The notes: a model not told the origin generated them from the letters alone. Counted from the stretch's first letter, positions 8,808-17,861 are shown. The stretch: DNA of 64,000 nt from Infirmifilum lucidum (GCF_014876775.1 NZ_CP062310.1:248001-312000), one strand, 5' to 3'. Numbers and translations: made by a program.

Positions 8808-8849
8808 ATTTAAATGTTCATTTAAATTAAATCTATATACTCTATAGAT
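8808..8849. promoter_or_regulatory. two AT-rich palindromes upstream of importer 1
   Basis: In the 117-base gap before the binding-protein gene, ATTTAAAT occurs twice (8808-8815 and 8820-8827) separated by GTTC. It is followed by ATCTATA-N5-TATAGAT (8831-8849). The TTTAAATA at 8807-8814 could itself be the TATA box for the minus-strand operon. A dyad over and upstream of a TATA box suggests a repressor or activator site, but no second copy was found to confirm it. Confidence 0.4.
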
Positions 8850-8874
8850 TTTGAGAAATTGTGGATAATATGAG

Positions 8875-10197
8875 TTATTTTGTCCTCCTTATTTTAGCAA
8901 TAGCCTTCTCTAGGCTATACTGAACCTTGGACAGTGTCTCGAGGGAAATTATGCTGGAGGTGAGGTATACGAGGCCGAGTGTCAGGGCAATGGAGAGCAC
9001 GACGTAGATGAGAGCCTCGGGAGGCGGGCTGGAGCTGATAATGTCCTTGGCGAGGATTGTCGGCTGTGTTAGGGGGAACGTGTAGAGCACTGCTTTGAGT
9101 ACGGGGCCAATCATGTTCGAGGGGGCGAAGACCACGAAGTAGCTAGGGAGAACCACGAGCATGCCTAGAGGACTCATCACTGTGTTAGCTATCCGGACGT
9201 CGCGGCTGAGCGCGCCTACAATGACGCCGAGGGCTGCTGCGAAGAAGAGTGATATGAGGAGGCTCGGGGCCAACAGTAGCATAGACTGAGGCGGGAACAG
9301 GTCTGCTAGGCCGGGGAAACTCACAGGCATGGGCTGTCCCGGAGCTGTTATGGCTGGAGCCGAGCCGAGAAAAGTCGCAAAGTACACCAGGAAGTACAGG
9401 AGCATACCCACGAGCTCGAGTGCGGAGCCCACCAGAGATACGATGAACATCCCCAGTAGTTTCGCTGTCAAGATATCGCGTGGCGGGACGGGCATTGTCA
9501 GCAGCGTCTCCAGGGTTCTCTCCTCGTTCTCCACGGCCATGGAGGTGGCAGACATCTGCATGACGACGAGGGATATCGACATTACGACCATTGGCACTAG
9601 TATCGCTGCCATTAGGAGGCCTGCCAGCGAAGTGGGGCCTGCGGGCAGGAACGTCTTCTTGCTCGCTATGTATGTCTGCGGCTTATAGACGACGGGGTTC
9701 AGGAGCACTTGTGGGTTAATGCCGGACTTGTTAGCGATGAGGGTGATGTAGAAGTTCTTCACTTGCTCCACTATCGGTTGTACCTCGACTCCCGAGAACA
9801 TGGAGATCTCGTCTACGACAGAGAGTACTGTTATGTTCGCGGGCCTGCCCTGGGCTATACTGGTGGAGAAGCCTTCAGGCAGGATCACCACGACCCGTAG
9901 GCCTCTCCGGGATGCCGCCGCGGCTATGCTCTCGATGCTCCCGGGGGGTATTTCGGTTACGTTGAAGCCCGCTCTTGCCAGCCACTGGATGAGGGCCTTC
10001 GAGTAAGCGCCTGTGTCGAGGTCTACGACGCCGATGTTCTGGGCGCCCCGCACCGCCTGCTCTACCGCTGACTTCATGGGTACAGATATCACGAGAGCCA
10101 CTACAGGCAGTATGAGGGCGCTCAGTATAAATGGTACTAGTATCCTGGGGTCTCTCAGCAGATCCTTGACTTCCTTGGCGAGGAGCGGGACTATCAC
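8875..10197 (-). CDS. ABC-2 type transporter permease (NatB/YhaP-like)
   Basis: A 440-residue membrane subunit of an exporter. An N-terminal transmembrane helix (about 19-42) precedes a roughly 150-residue extracytoplasmic domain (GVVDLDTGAYSKALIQWLARAGF and on). Then come five or six helices with VENEERTLETLLTMPVPPRDILTAKLL, the conserved ABC-2 elbow motif. It overlaps the ATPase gene upstream by 4 bases, so the pair is translationally coupled. NatB homologues export Na+ or are linked to drug resistance; the substrate here is unknown. It is intact, unlike the ABC-2 set at 57.7-59.4 kb. Confidence 0.85.
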   Translation of the reverse strand: MIVPLLAKEVKDLLRDPRILVPFILSALILPVVALVISVPMKSAVEQAVRGAQNIGVVDLDTGAYSKALIQWLARAGFNVTEIPPGSIESIAAAASRRGLRVVVILPEGFSTSIAQGRPANITVLSVVDEISMFSGVEVQPIVEQVKNFYITLIANKSGINPQVLLNPVVYKPQTYIASKKTFLPAGPTSLAGLLMAAILVPMVVMSISLVVMQMSATSMAVENEERTLETLLTMPVPPRDILTAKLLGMFIVSLVGSALELVGMLLYFLVYFATFLGSAPAITAPGQPMPVSFPGLADLFPPQSMLLLAPSLLISLFFAAALGVIVGALSRDVRIANTVMSPLGMLVVLPSYFVVFAPSNMIGPVLKAVLYTFPLTQPTILAKDIISSSPPPEALIYVVLSIALTLGLVYLTSSIISLETLSKVQYSLEKAIAKIRRTK

Positions 10198-10922
10198 CTG
10201 CCACCACCTTTTACCACCTTAAAGAAGACCTCCTCGAGGTTGTGTGCGCCGTACTTTTCAACGAGATCCCTGACGTGCCCCTCCTCTAGAACCCTCCCCC
10301 TGTCGATCAGTGCGACACGGGTGCAGACGTCCTCTACTTCCAGCATGTTATGGCTAGACATGAGCACGGTCACGCCGAGGCTCCTGGCGTACTCCCTCAC
10401 TATGTCGCGTATCTCCTTGGCCTGCACCACGTCCAGCCCGGCAGTAGGCTCGTCAAGAATGGCTAGCTTAGGCCTCACCATGAGGGCCCTCGCAACCTGC
10501 ACCCTCCGCTTCATCCCCTTGCTGTAGGACTTCATCTTCTCATGGATCTTCTCGCCTAGCCCCGCGATCTCCACGCCAACTTCTACTGCTTCTTCAGCCT
10601 CCCTGGTCTTGCCGAAGTAGAGCTCAGCCACCATCCTGAGAAACTCGTAGCCCGTGATGTTCCTGTAGGTTCCAGCGTCTTCGGGGAGATAGGACGTCTG
10701 CTTCTTGACTCTGAGCGAGCCGGGCTTCTCGCCGAGGACGAGCACCTCGCCCCGCGTAGGGTAGAGCAAGCCGGCCAGTATCCTGAAGGTCGTCGTCTTC
10801 CCCGCGCCGTTGGGGCCTATGAGCCCGAAGACCTCGCCTTCATCGACAGCAAAGCTCACGCCGTTCAGCGCCCTAAAGCCGCCGAAGTCTTTAACAAGAT
10901 CCTTGACAAGGACTACAGTCAT
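10194..10922 (-). CDS. ABC-2 exporter ATPase (NatA-like)
   Basis: ATPase of 242 residues: Walker A GPNGAGKTT (about 37-45), signature YSKGMKRRVQVARAL, Walker B LAILDEPTAGLD and switch His in MSSHNMLEVE. The sequence LEEVFFKVVKGG at the C-terminus is typical of the NatA/CcmA class. It is first in a two-gene operon. A TATA-like stretch TTTATTTATAT (about 10945-10955, read on the minus strand) lies roughly 26 bases upstream of the ATG, suggesting a leaderless message. The membrane protein at 10988 is divergent from it. Confidence 0.88.
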   Translation of the reverse strand: MTVVLVKDLVKDFGGFRALNGVSFAVDEGEVFGLIGPNGAGKTTTFRILAGLLYPTRGEVLVLGEKPGSLRVKKQTSYLPEDAGTYRNITGYEFLRMVAELYFGKTREAEEAVEVGVEIAGLGEKIHEKMKSYSKGMKRRVQVARALMVRPKLAILDEPTAGLDVVQAKEIRDIVREYARSLGVTVLMSSHNMLEVEDVCTRVALIDRGRVLEEGHVRDLVEKYGAHNLEEVFFKVVKGGGR

Positions 10923-10987
10923 TGTTAGCGCTTGGGAAAACGATATAAATAAAACTTTCGTTAGAAATAAGAGTAGAGGCGGGCGGC

Positions 10988-11749
10988 TTGGAAGACCCCT
11001 CGCGTTACTGTGAAAACGTCTATATATGCTTGGTCTCGACGCTCGCTGTAACAGTTGTGGCGTTCTACGTGGGGGTTTTGCTCGCGAGGGTTAACCAACT
11101 TCTCCTCCCCCTCCTCCTGACTCTATCCGTATACCCCGGCTTCCTGAGAATGGTCTCCAGTAACAGGCTCTCAGCCGCACTGGTACTCGTCTACTCCTGG
11201 GTTCTAGTCTCGTCGCTGCTCATGATAAACTCTGCATTCACAGGGCTCGTCCACGGAGGCCTGGTAGCTAAAGGCGAGGAATACGTGCGCGAGATGTTCG
11301 AGTGGATCAAGACTAGTAGGGGGGCAGAGGGGAACCCCTCACTGTTCTTCGTTCCCAAGGTTGTAGAGGTGGTTGTTTTCTCGCTGGCCACGCTCCTCAC
11401 TGTAGGGTTTGCTGGCCTCCTCATGGGTGCCTACCTCCTAGACTACATGAACTTCTACGTCGGAGTCCTACTCACGTACGCAAAGCCGGGGCACTTCCTC
11501 GAGGTCGCACTCCTGTCCTGGCAGGTCTACGCTATCCTGAGGGTTTTAGGGTACGTGATGCTTGGGACAGCCCTTACAAGAGTATCCTGGCTCCTAGTGA
11601 AGGAGCGTCGAGTCGTGGTAGAAGAGGGCGTAAAGAGGCTACTTGTCTACGCACTCGCGCTGATAGCCCTCGACTTCATCCTTAAAGGCACTGTTGCAAA
11701 CGCACTGTACCAGCCGCTCCTCAAAGCATGCACAGCACTCCCACCCTGA
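10988..11749 (+). CDS. multi-pass membrane protein, function unknown
   Basis: A 253-residue protein with six or seven hydrophobic segments: about 13-40, 45-60, 68-90, 128-160, 165-190 and 222-240. It starts from TTG at 10988 behind a GGCGGGCGG stretch; no ATG or GTG lies nearby in frame. It is not recognised. A hydrophilic loop (EEYVREMFEWIKTSRGAEGN) separates the membrane halves. Its divergence from the NatA/NatB-like pair hints at a related membrane function, but this is only positional. Confidence 0.6.
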   Translation: MEDPSRYCENVYICLVSTLAVTVVAFYVGVLLARVNQLLLPLLLTLSVYPGFLRMVSSNRLSAALVLVYSWVLVSSLLMINSAFTGLVHGGLVAKGEEYVREMFEWIKTSRGAEGNPSLFFVPKVVEVVVFSLATLLTVGFAGLLMGAYLLDYMNFYVGVLLTYAKPGHFLEVALLSWQVYAILRVLGYVMLGTALTRVSWLLVKERRVVVEEGVKRLLVYALALIALDFILKGTVANALYQPLLKACTALPP

Positions 11750-11807
11750 AAAACGAAAACTGAGCCTGGATCCTATTGACCCGTGCACTCCAGCCCGCTA
11801 CGGTACT

Positions 11808-12202
11808 CTAGGCGCTCACACGCGCTTTGACAGGCTGTTGCTGCAAGGTGGTGTAGAGGAGCAGTGGGGCTGGCTCTAGCTTGCCTGTTCTAGGGTCAAC
11901 CCTGAGCCCGAGGAGCTCTAGGGTTACGGATCCTACCAATACTCTGCTTATTATGTCGCTCACCCAGACCTCGGATATCGTCTCCCTATCCCCTATCGCG
12001 ATGACTGCAACTCCCCTGTCCACAATTATCATGCCGGCCCCCGTCTCTACCTGATCCCTTCTAACAACCTTTATCCCCAGTTCCTCGGCTAGGCTTCTGG
12101 AAATGACAGAGAGAGTGGCCCCGTGTTGACGAGAGCGTCCATAGCAACGCACTTCGACTTGTCTAGCGAGCATATCCTTGCTTCAACGGTTATGTGGTCC
12201 AT
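11808..12202 (-). pseudogene. retropepsin-like aspartic protease, frameshifted
   Basis: From the ATG at 12202 the frame reads MDHITVEARICSLDKSKCV and AMDALVNTG. One missing base in the GGGG run near 12114-12118 then shifts it. The next frame continues ATLSVISRSLAEELGIK through to TLELLGLRVDPRTGKLEP, a complete single-domain retropepsin-like C-terminus. Two defects are visible: the frameshift at the active site and Asn where the catalytic Asp of D-T/S-G-A should be. It resembles the intact gene at 22292 and the broken one at 46350. A sequencing error could explain the shift but not the Asn. Confidence 0.65.
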
Positions 12203-12303
12203 ATCCGCCCCATGTATAAGGAGCCGCCGGGCTTAAAGCTTGAGGTGGAGAGCCTGAGGCCTCCGGTGGTTATTCTAAAATTTTTATATCTTCGGCTCTT
12301 CTT

Positions 12304-12747
12304 ATGCAGAACCGTATGACGGAGGTATACCAACAACCGGGATCTGGCACTCCCAACGGCCTCTACGTCTACTCTAGGGAGAAGAAGGGGTGGATTCTAC
12401 TGGATAGATTCTGGCTGGGAGATAACGGCCTACACGTCATCTACTTTGACAACACGCTATGCCCCGCGTGTAGACGCTTCGACAAAGTGTGGTTCCCCTT
12501 CGTCGAGAAGAACGCCGATCAGGCTGGGAACACTTACTTCATGATAGCCCTCTGCAACTGGTTTGCGAAGCAGTGTGACTCGGAGCCCGCCAGGAGGCTC
12601 TTCGAGATATTTGACGTCCACGTGTCCCCAACCATAGTATTCCTACTGCGGGAGAACGGGAAGGTGAAGAAGAGTTTCAAGAACGAGGGCTCGATGACTA
12701 TGGAAAAGCTTACGCTAACGTACGTTCTCTTCACTATGCAGGCTTAA
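12304..12747 (+). CDS. thioredoxin-fold protein with CPAC motif
   Basis: A 147-residue cytoplasmic protein whose core matches the thioredoxin fold: HVIYFDNTLCPACRRFDKVW carries the redox pair (about Cys 55 and 58), and the cis-Pro appears in FDVHVSPTIVFL. The N-terminal 35 residues are not typical. It could be a thiol-disulfide reductase of narrow specificity. TTTTTATAT at about 12281-12289 lies 20-25 bases before the ATG, so the message is probably near-leaderless. It converges on the epimerase gene, with a 14-base overlap of the two 3' ends. Confidence 0.78.
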   Translation: MQNRMTEVYQQPGSGTPNGLYVYSREKKGWILLDRFWLGDNGLHVIYFDNTLCPACRRFDKVWFPFVEKNADQAGNTYFMIALCNWFAKQCDSEPARRLFEIFDVHVSPTIVFLLRENGKVKKSFKNEGSMTMEKLTLTYVLFTMQA

Positions 12748-13681
12748 GCTCCTCTAAGGCGTTTTTTGCGGCCTTTCTCACGGCCTCCCTACTGTTGTGC
12801 TTGGGCTTCCACCCGAGGGACACAAGCTTAGATATATCTAGGTGCATGTACTTCACGTCGCCCACCCAACCTCTACCCCCGTCAACCCCTCCCGTGAACT
12901 TGTAGTGAACGCCGCTTAGCCCCATCACCTCCACAACAATGTCCGCTACCTCTACTACTGTTATGGAGTCCTCGCTCCCGACGTTGTAGGCCTCAAACCC
13001 GCCCTGAGTCGCGAGCCAGGCATGGAGCGTTGCCTCAACGGCGTCTTCGATCCAGACGTAGCTTTTCTTCTGCGTCCCGTCTCCTAAAATCTCGAGCTCC
13101 CGGGGGTTCTGGAGCAGTTTCCAGACGAAGTCCCTCACGACTCCTCTCTTAGCCCTCGGGCCCACGACGTTAGCATACCTGAGTGCGACGGCTTTGAAGC
13201 CGAACGTGTGGGCGTACGCCGAGAGCAGCGACTCGCAAGAGAGCTTTGAGGCCCCGTAGAGCGATATAGGCCTCATGGAACCGTAGTCTTCGGGCGTGGG
13301 GAGGACTTTGGCGTCGCCGTACACAGTGCTCGTCGAGGCGAAGACCACGTCTCTCACGCCATGCCTCCTCATTGCCTCAAGCAGGTTGTGCGTGGCCAGA
13401 ATATTGTTCTCGAAGTGTTCCTGTGGATCCCCTACTCGGACTTCAGGATTCGCCGCGAAGTGGAACACCGCGTCCACTCTCTTCTCGAATGCCTTCTCCA
13501 AGTCGCTCGGCGACCTTAAATCCCCTCTTACGACCTCGACCTCGTCGAGGACGCTCAAGAGGTTTTCGATCCTGCCGGACGAGAAGTTGTCGAAGACTAC
13601 TACGCTGTAGCCCTCTCTGACGAGCCTCTCGGCAAGGTGGCTCCCTATGAAGCCAGCCCCTCCTGTTACGACAACCCTCAT
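12734..13681 (-). CDS. NAD-dependent sugar-nucleotide epimerase/dehydratase (GalE-like)
   Basis: An extended short-chain dehydrogenase of about 315 residues. The Rossmann motif TGGAGFIGSH opens the protein, followed by FHFAANPEV, STSTVYGD and the catalytic YGASK. C-terminal substrate-binding elements (ILGDGTQKKSYVWIEDAV) are typical of archaeal UDP-glucose or UDP-N-acetylglucosamine 4-epimerases. The ATG at 13681 is preferred over GTG at 13687 because GGTG sits a few bases upstream of it. The preceding 130-residue gene ends 8 bases upstream, so they are co-transcribed. The exact sugar is not determined. Confidence 0.85.
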   Translation of the reverse strand: MRVVVTGGAGFIGSHLAERLVREGYSVVVFDNFSSGRIENLLSVLDEVEVVRGDLRSPSDLEKAFEKRVDAVFHFAANPEVRVGDPQEHFENNILATHNLLEAMRRHGVRDVVFASTSTVYGDAKVLPTPEDYGSMRPISLYGASKLSCESLLSAYAHTFGFKAVALRYANVVGPRAKRGVVRDFVWKLLQNPRELEILGDGTQKKSYVWIEDAVEATLHAWLATQGGFEAYNVGSEDSITVVEVADIVVEVMGLSGVHYKFTGGVDGGRGWVGDVKYMHLDISKLVSLGWKPKHNSREAVRKAAKNALEELKPA

Positions 13682-13689
13682 GGGCACAC

Positions 13690-14082
13690 CTACGCCAAGC
13701 CTATTAGCCTTGCTCTCGGTAGCTTCAAGCCGGGCTGTATGGCTGTTAGCAGCTTCACGACGGTATTGTAGTGCTCCTCGGCGTCCGTGTTTGAGAAGCT
13801 CCTAGCCGAGCCGGGGTATATTTCCAGGCTGAAGTCGCTCCCGTCCTCTAGCTCCACTCTGAGGTAGACGAGGGGCATCTCATTGCCCTTGTAGTCAAGG
13901 CCCCCGCGGGCAAAGCCGAAAGACGTAAAAGCCGTGTTAAGCTTTTTCTCGAGTTCTTCTTTTAGCTGTGAGGGCTCCCTCTTCAAGATCTCGCCTAGGA
14001 AGTCCTCTCCCCCTTCAAACTCGATAACGCCGTAGCTGTATACTACGTCCCCGACGGAGAAAATACTCAGCTTCACAGGCAA
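13690..14082 (-). CDS. hypothetical protein, 130 aa
   Basis: A soluble, mixed alpha/beta protein without recognised family: VGDVVYSYGVIEFEGGEDF, an amphipathic helix (EPSQLKEELEKKLNTAF) and a strand VYLRVELEDGSDFSLEI. There is no signal peptide and no Cys. It sits between the V4R-domain gene (30 bases upstream) and the epimerase (8 bases downstream) on the same strand, so a three-gene operon is likely. Nothing in the sequence says what it does. Confidence 0.65.
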   Translation of the reverse strand: MPVKLSIFSVGDVVYSYGVIEFEGGEDFLGEILKREPSQLKEELEKKLNTAFTSFGFARGGLDYKGNEMPLVYLRVELEDGSDFSLEIYPGSARSFSNTDAEEHYNTVVKLLTAIQPGLKLPRARLIGLA

Positions 14083-14112
14083 TAGAGGCTGTGGTTGTAG
14101 ATAAAGCTATCA

Positions 14113-14976
14113 CTACCGCCTAGTAATTACGAACTCGCAGTAGGGGTCTCCCCTCTTTACGCACTTCGTCTCCGAGGGGAGAACGTCCCTCATGCCAACA
14201 CCCCAGCTCGCGGCAACGAACCCTGCCAGCATCCCTCTAATCATCATGCTCTCGGCCTCCTCAATGCCTGCTAGAGCCTTGCACTCGACATTGTCGTGAA
14301 CTCTAGCCACGAACTTCTCGTCGCTCCACTCGAGGATCTCCAGTACACCGTAGCCCATCAGAGTGAAAGCCCTGGCAGCAAGCACGGCAATGTCCTCCCT
14401 CCTCTTCAGGAGCTTCGAGTAGAAGTCCCTGTAAGCACTCGCGCCGGCCTCGAAGAACGTGTAGTAGAGTATAGAGCCGAACCCCGTCCCGAGCTGGGAC
14501 CATCCTGCCAGGAGGAACTTGCTTAAAACCTCTCCGCGCATGATGACAGACCTTTGACCTCCCAGTAGTGGAGGGTAGCCCCAGGGGTCAGCGCTTACCC
14601 CGTTGCTTATGGGCGGCGCGAACTCAGCTCTCCTCACCATGTTAACTCTGCTTAGACAGTCCGTTACCCTCCTGGCAGTAGAAGAGTCGGGTACATCTGC
14701 AACGACGAAAGCCCAGAGTTCACGCGTTTCTTCATTCCAGGATACGTGGAGTGTCAGTATGGGGACGTTATTCCTAGAGAAGCACTCTAGGCACTCTATT
14801 AAAACTCCCCTGGCAAGCAATGCTTCCTCACTGTATACTATCCGGAACATGTAGGTAGAGGTTGAGGGGAGAATGAAGATACGCCCAAGCTCGTATGACA
14901 TGAGCCCTTTGAAGCGAGAGAGCATACATTTGTACTTTGTTGCCTTTTCTCTTATAAATTTTGTTCCAAAATACAT
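14113..14976 (-). CDS. V4R-domain protein with N-terminal ACT-like region
   Basis: A 287-residue soluble protein. The C-terminal 75 residues match the V4R (4-vinyl reductase) small-molecule-binding domain: ECKALAGIEEAESMMIRG, MLAGFVAAS and the closing ETKCVKRGDPYCEFVI with its paired Cys. The N-terminal 130 residues (MFRIVYSEEALLARGV, ILTLHVSWNEETRELWAFVV) look like an ACT or Lrp-C-type sensor. V4R domains bind hydrophobic ligands or tetrapyrroles and often sit in regulators; no DNA-binding helix is obvious here. It appears to head an operon with the 130-residue protein and the epimerase. Confidence 0.7.
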   Translation of the reverse strand: MYFGTKFIREKATKYKCMLSRFKGLMSYELGRIFILPSTSTYMFRIVYSEEALLARGVLIECLECFSRNNVPILTLHVSWNEETRELWAFVVADVPDSSTARRVTDCLSRVNMVRRAEFAPPISNGVSADPWGYPPLLGGQRSVIMRGEVLSKFLLAGWSQLGTGFGSILYYTFFEAGASAYRDFYSKLLKRREDIAVLAARAFTLMGYGVLEILEWSDEKFVARVHDNVECKALAGIEEAESMMIRGMLAGFVAASWGVGMRDVLPSETKCVKRGDPYCEFVITRR

Positions 14977-15070
14977 GGGTCAGATACGGCCGCACTCTTC
15001 ACGTCTCCGTAAGCCCTCCGGTTGATCGTCATCCCCCGTTTTACTCAAAGAACCCGCGAATATGTTTTTC

Positions 15071-17035
15071 TCACAAGCTCTTCTTTGCTCTACGCCGTAG
15101 CGAAAAGGAGACTACAAGGGCTACTACGAGGAGAACAGTAGCCGTGGTTGCCTCGGCTGGGACTTGTGGAGTTATCTCGAGTGCTGCCCTGGCGTGCTCG
15201 TAGCCCTCCGACGATGCCTCTGCGAGTATCCTTATCTTGCATAAAAAGAGAGGGGTTACGTGGAAGCTAGCTACGCCGTCCTCGCGTGTCTGGAGGGTGA
15301 ATGTTCTCCTCGTGAGGCAGTCCTCGTAGTCGACTGTTATGTTTACTCCGGGTGCCGGGGGGCTAGTCTTCACGCGTATTGTCGCGTTCTCGAACAGGAG
15401 TACCTCGCGTGGCTCTATCTCGAGGCTTAGAGGCCTGGGGGCTACTGTGAAGTTTATTCTCGCGTAGCTGGGGATAGAGTTCGGGTTGGAAGCGAAAAAC
15501 TCGACGACCCACACGCCCGTCTTATTTGCTTTTAACTCGAGGGTGCAGGGGCACCTTAGAGTGAGCGTGTACTGGACTTTATCGGGCCTCAAAACTATGA
15601 CTTCGCATACTGTACCGGGTTGAGTGTCTACAGTTATCGCGACGTTGTCCTGGAAGTAGGCTAGAGGCTTGTACCGGAGCCTCAGTGGTACTCTACCTGT
15701 AATGCTTTCAAGCGGGGTTTGCTTGTACGAGTAGCTCTGCCTTGCCTCGACAGAACCTGTATACTTGTAGTAGACGAAGACTACGGGCCTACTCTCAAAT
15801 CCCTCGCCTAAGCCCGCGACGAGGCGTATGTAGCCGGGGCCTGGAGGGTCTACACCAACCCTAAAGCCGGGTCTCTGGGGCTCCACTGGGAGCCAGCCGT
15901 AGCCCGGGATGTATACCTCAGCCCAGGCGTGTAGGTACTCTCTCCCCTCGGCACTCGGGGGTGTCGCGAGGAGGCCTCCGGCAACTCTAGCCGGGATGCC
16001 AGAGGCTCTAGCAAGGGCTACGAAGAGCCTCGCGTACTGTAGACACACTCCCTGCCTCGAGTGCAGCGTCCATAGTGCCCCTAGCTCCCAGGAGGCGGAG
16101 ATTGTGCCTAGAGCAGGGTTGTATGCTATAGTAGTAGAGGTGTAGTCTGCTATCTTTTTCACTGCCTCCAGCACTGTCTGCGAGCCGGAAGTCAGTTTGC
16201 TCGCCAGCGCTCTGATCTCAGGCGAGTTTGATTCAATGTACTTCTCCGGCTTGAGGAATACTTTCAGCGCCTCAGGCAGGTTTGCCAGAGAGCTCATCGG
16301 GGCGTCTTCGGTCACATGCCTAGCTGTCTCTACCACAGCGAACTTCACAGCGATCTTGAGAGGCCTAGAACCGACCTCTAAACCCTTGTAGACTGCGTAG
16401 ATGTTCCCAAAGGCGTCGCGGTAGTAGGAGAGAGGGGCTGGAGTTATCAGCGGCCCAGCTACTACAGCTGTTGTAGAGGTGTTGGCAGGCAGGGAGAGGT
16501 AGAGTTCCTCGATTCTACCGTTACCCGTGAGCTCGACGCTGTATACAACCTCGTACATGTTCCTCCTGGAGGCGTAAGCTTCTATGAAGAAGTCGAGTTT
16601 CCTCAGGCTCTGAACGCCTCCCGCATACGCCGAGACTTCCAGCGTGTAGTACCCTGTGATCATGTCGGGTGTTACGTTGAACGCAAACGTGAAAACCCAC
16701 TCTTCGTAGCCCCCGACGAGCCTAGACTGTTTACTCGAGGCTCTATCCACGAGGACAGCCCCCAGAGGGTCTAGAACCTGGAGGCCTAGGTCTAGCTGGT
16801 ACCGCGTGCCCGGGCTCCCAGAGACTACGACTTTTGCCTCTACGGCTAGAACTTCGCCCACTCTAAACGTTCTGTCTGGGCGCGGGTAGAAACTGCCGTC
16901 CTTCAGGACTCCCAGAGTGACTTCCCGTACTTCAACGCTTGAGACTCCAGGGCTGCTCGTAGCTACTAATGCTACGAGCGGGCCGGCTAGAAGCAAGTAC
17001 AGGAGAGAAACTACGAGCAGTTTAGAGCTAGCCAC
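15071..17035 (-). CDS. secreted transglutaminase-like protein, membrane anchored
   Basis: About 654 residues. The GTG at 17035 is chosen because it gives a clean signal peptide (VASSKLLVVSLLYLLLAG) and removes an overlap with the gene upstream; the longer frame to 17095 does not. The middle (about 285-385) is a transglutaminase-core domain with catalytic Cys in RQGVCLQYARLF (about 330) and His in HAWAEVYIPGYG (about 368). The third residue, normally Asp, reads VEP. Ig-like or beta-sandwich regions flank it, and a transmembrane helix with a basic end (about 632-654) anchors it. A cell-surface protease or cross-linker is plausible; no substrate is visible. Confidence 0.8.
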   Translation of the reverse strand: MASSKLLVVSLLYLLLAGPLVALVATSSPGVSSVEVREVTLGVLKDGSFYPRPDRTFRVGEVLAVEAKVVVSGSPGTRYQLDLGLQVLDPLGAVLVDRASSKQSRLVGGYEEWVFTFAFNVTPDMITGYYTLEVSAYAGGVQSLRKLDFFIEAYASRRNMYEVVYSVELTGNGRIEELYLSLPANTSTTAVVAGPLITPAPLSYYRDAFGNIYAVYKGLEVGSRPLKIAVKFAVVETARHVTEDAPMSSLANLPEALKVFLKPEKYIESNSPEIRALASKLTSGSQTVLEAVKKIADYTSTTIAYNPALGTISASWELGALWTLHSRQGVCLQYARLFVALARASGIPARVAGGLLATPPSAEGREYLHAWAEVYIPGYGWLPVEPQRPGFRVGVDPPGPGYIRLVAGLGEGFESRPVVFVYYKYTGSVEARQSYSYKQTPLESITGRVPLRLRYKPLAYFQDNVAITVDTQPGTVCEVIVLRPDKVQYTLTLRCPCTLELKANKTGVWVVEFFASNPNSIPSYARINFTVAPRPLSLEIEPREVLLFENATIRVKTSPPAPGVNITVDYEDCLTRRTFTLQTREDGVASFHVTPLFLCKIRILAEASSEGYEHARAALEITPQVPAEATTATVLLVVALVVSFSLRRRAKKSL

Positions 17036-17057
17036 GCTAGATCTTGGGCATGCGAGA

Positions 17058-17768
17058 CTATAACCTTTCTCTCCGGGTAACAGGCCGTAGAGCACAGGGG
17101 TCGTCTGTGATGATGCCGTCTACACCCATTCTGAACAGTTTCTCTGCCTCTTCCAGGCTGTTCACAGTCCAGGTGATTATGCTGTAGCCCTCTGCTTTGA
17201 TCCTCTCGGCGATCTCATGGGTTAGAATGTCGTGTGCTGGGAGTATAGCTACAGCCTCTAGTTTCCTCGCTATCTCGAGGTACTCTTCGTCCCAATCTTC
17301 TAAGAGTATCCCTACATATACCCTTGGATCGAGCTTCTTGATCTTCTCTAGGGGCGCTGGCAGAAAGGACGTTATAATTGCTTCATCGACCATTTCTAGC
17401 TCGTGGAGGGCTTCTACGACCTCCTCCTCTACTCCTGGAACCTTCACCTCGATGTCGACGTACAGCCTTCCTTTAGCCATGGCAAGAACTTCTCTGAGTG
17501 TTGGGATCCGGGCCCTGCCGTGCACTCTGACTTTCGACAGCTCTTTGTAATTCGCTTCGCTAACTCTCAAGTTGACCCCGGCAACTCTCTCGAGCTCGTC
17601 GTCGTGCACTATCACTGGTACACCGTCTGCAGTTGCGCGCACGTCGAATTCTATGCCTGTTGCACCGCACTCCAGTGCTTTGAAGAAGCCGGGGAGAGTG
17701 TTCTCGGGGGCTAGGGCTTTCGCGCCTCTGTGGCCAGTCAGTATGAACTTTCTCCCAAGTTCGCCCAT
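17058..17768 (-). CDS. ugpQ: glycerophosphodiester phosphodiesterase (GDPD)
   Basis: A 236-residue cytoplasmic GDPD TIM-barrel enzyme, hydrolysing glycerophosphodiesters to glycerol phosphate and an alcohol. Key motifs are present: TGHRGAKALAPENTL (catalytic His, Arg, Glu), IEFDVRATADGVPVIVHDDEL (metal-binding Glu/Asp and second His) and VDIEVK. The C-terminal TWTVNSLEEAEKLFRMGVDGIITDDP is the classic GDPD ending. Length is normal. The transglutaminase-like gene lies 22 bases downstream on the same strand. A role in turnover of lipid head groups is inferred from the family. Confidence 0.9.
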   Translation of the reverse strand: MGELGRKFILTGHRGAKALAPENTLPGFFKALECGATGIEFDVRATADGVPVIVHDDELERVAGVNLRVSEANYKELSKVRVHGRARIPTLREVLAMAKGRLYVDIEVKVPGVEEEVVEALHELEMVDEAIITSFLPAPLEKIKKLDPRVYVGILLEDWDEEYLEIARKLEAVAILPAHDILTHEIAERIKAEGYSIITWTVNSLEEAEKLFRMGVDGIITDDPCALRPVTRRERL

Positions 17769-17861
17769 ATGTGCTGGGAAAGCCTAACCCTCTGATAAAA
17801 ACCTTGCCTGAAATAACTAAAAAATTTAAATTAGACTGCCTAGTAGCAAGAGTGATAGAAG

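Noticed and set aside
17036-17095. Longer start for the transglutaminase-like protein
   Set aside because: It would overlap the GDPD gene and bury the signal peptide; GTG 17035 gives a clean signal sequence.
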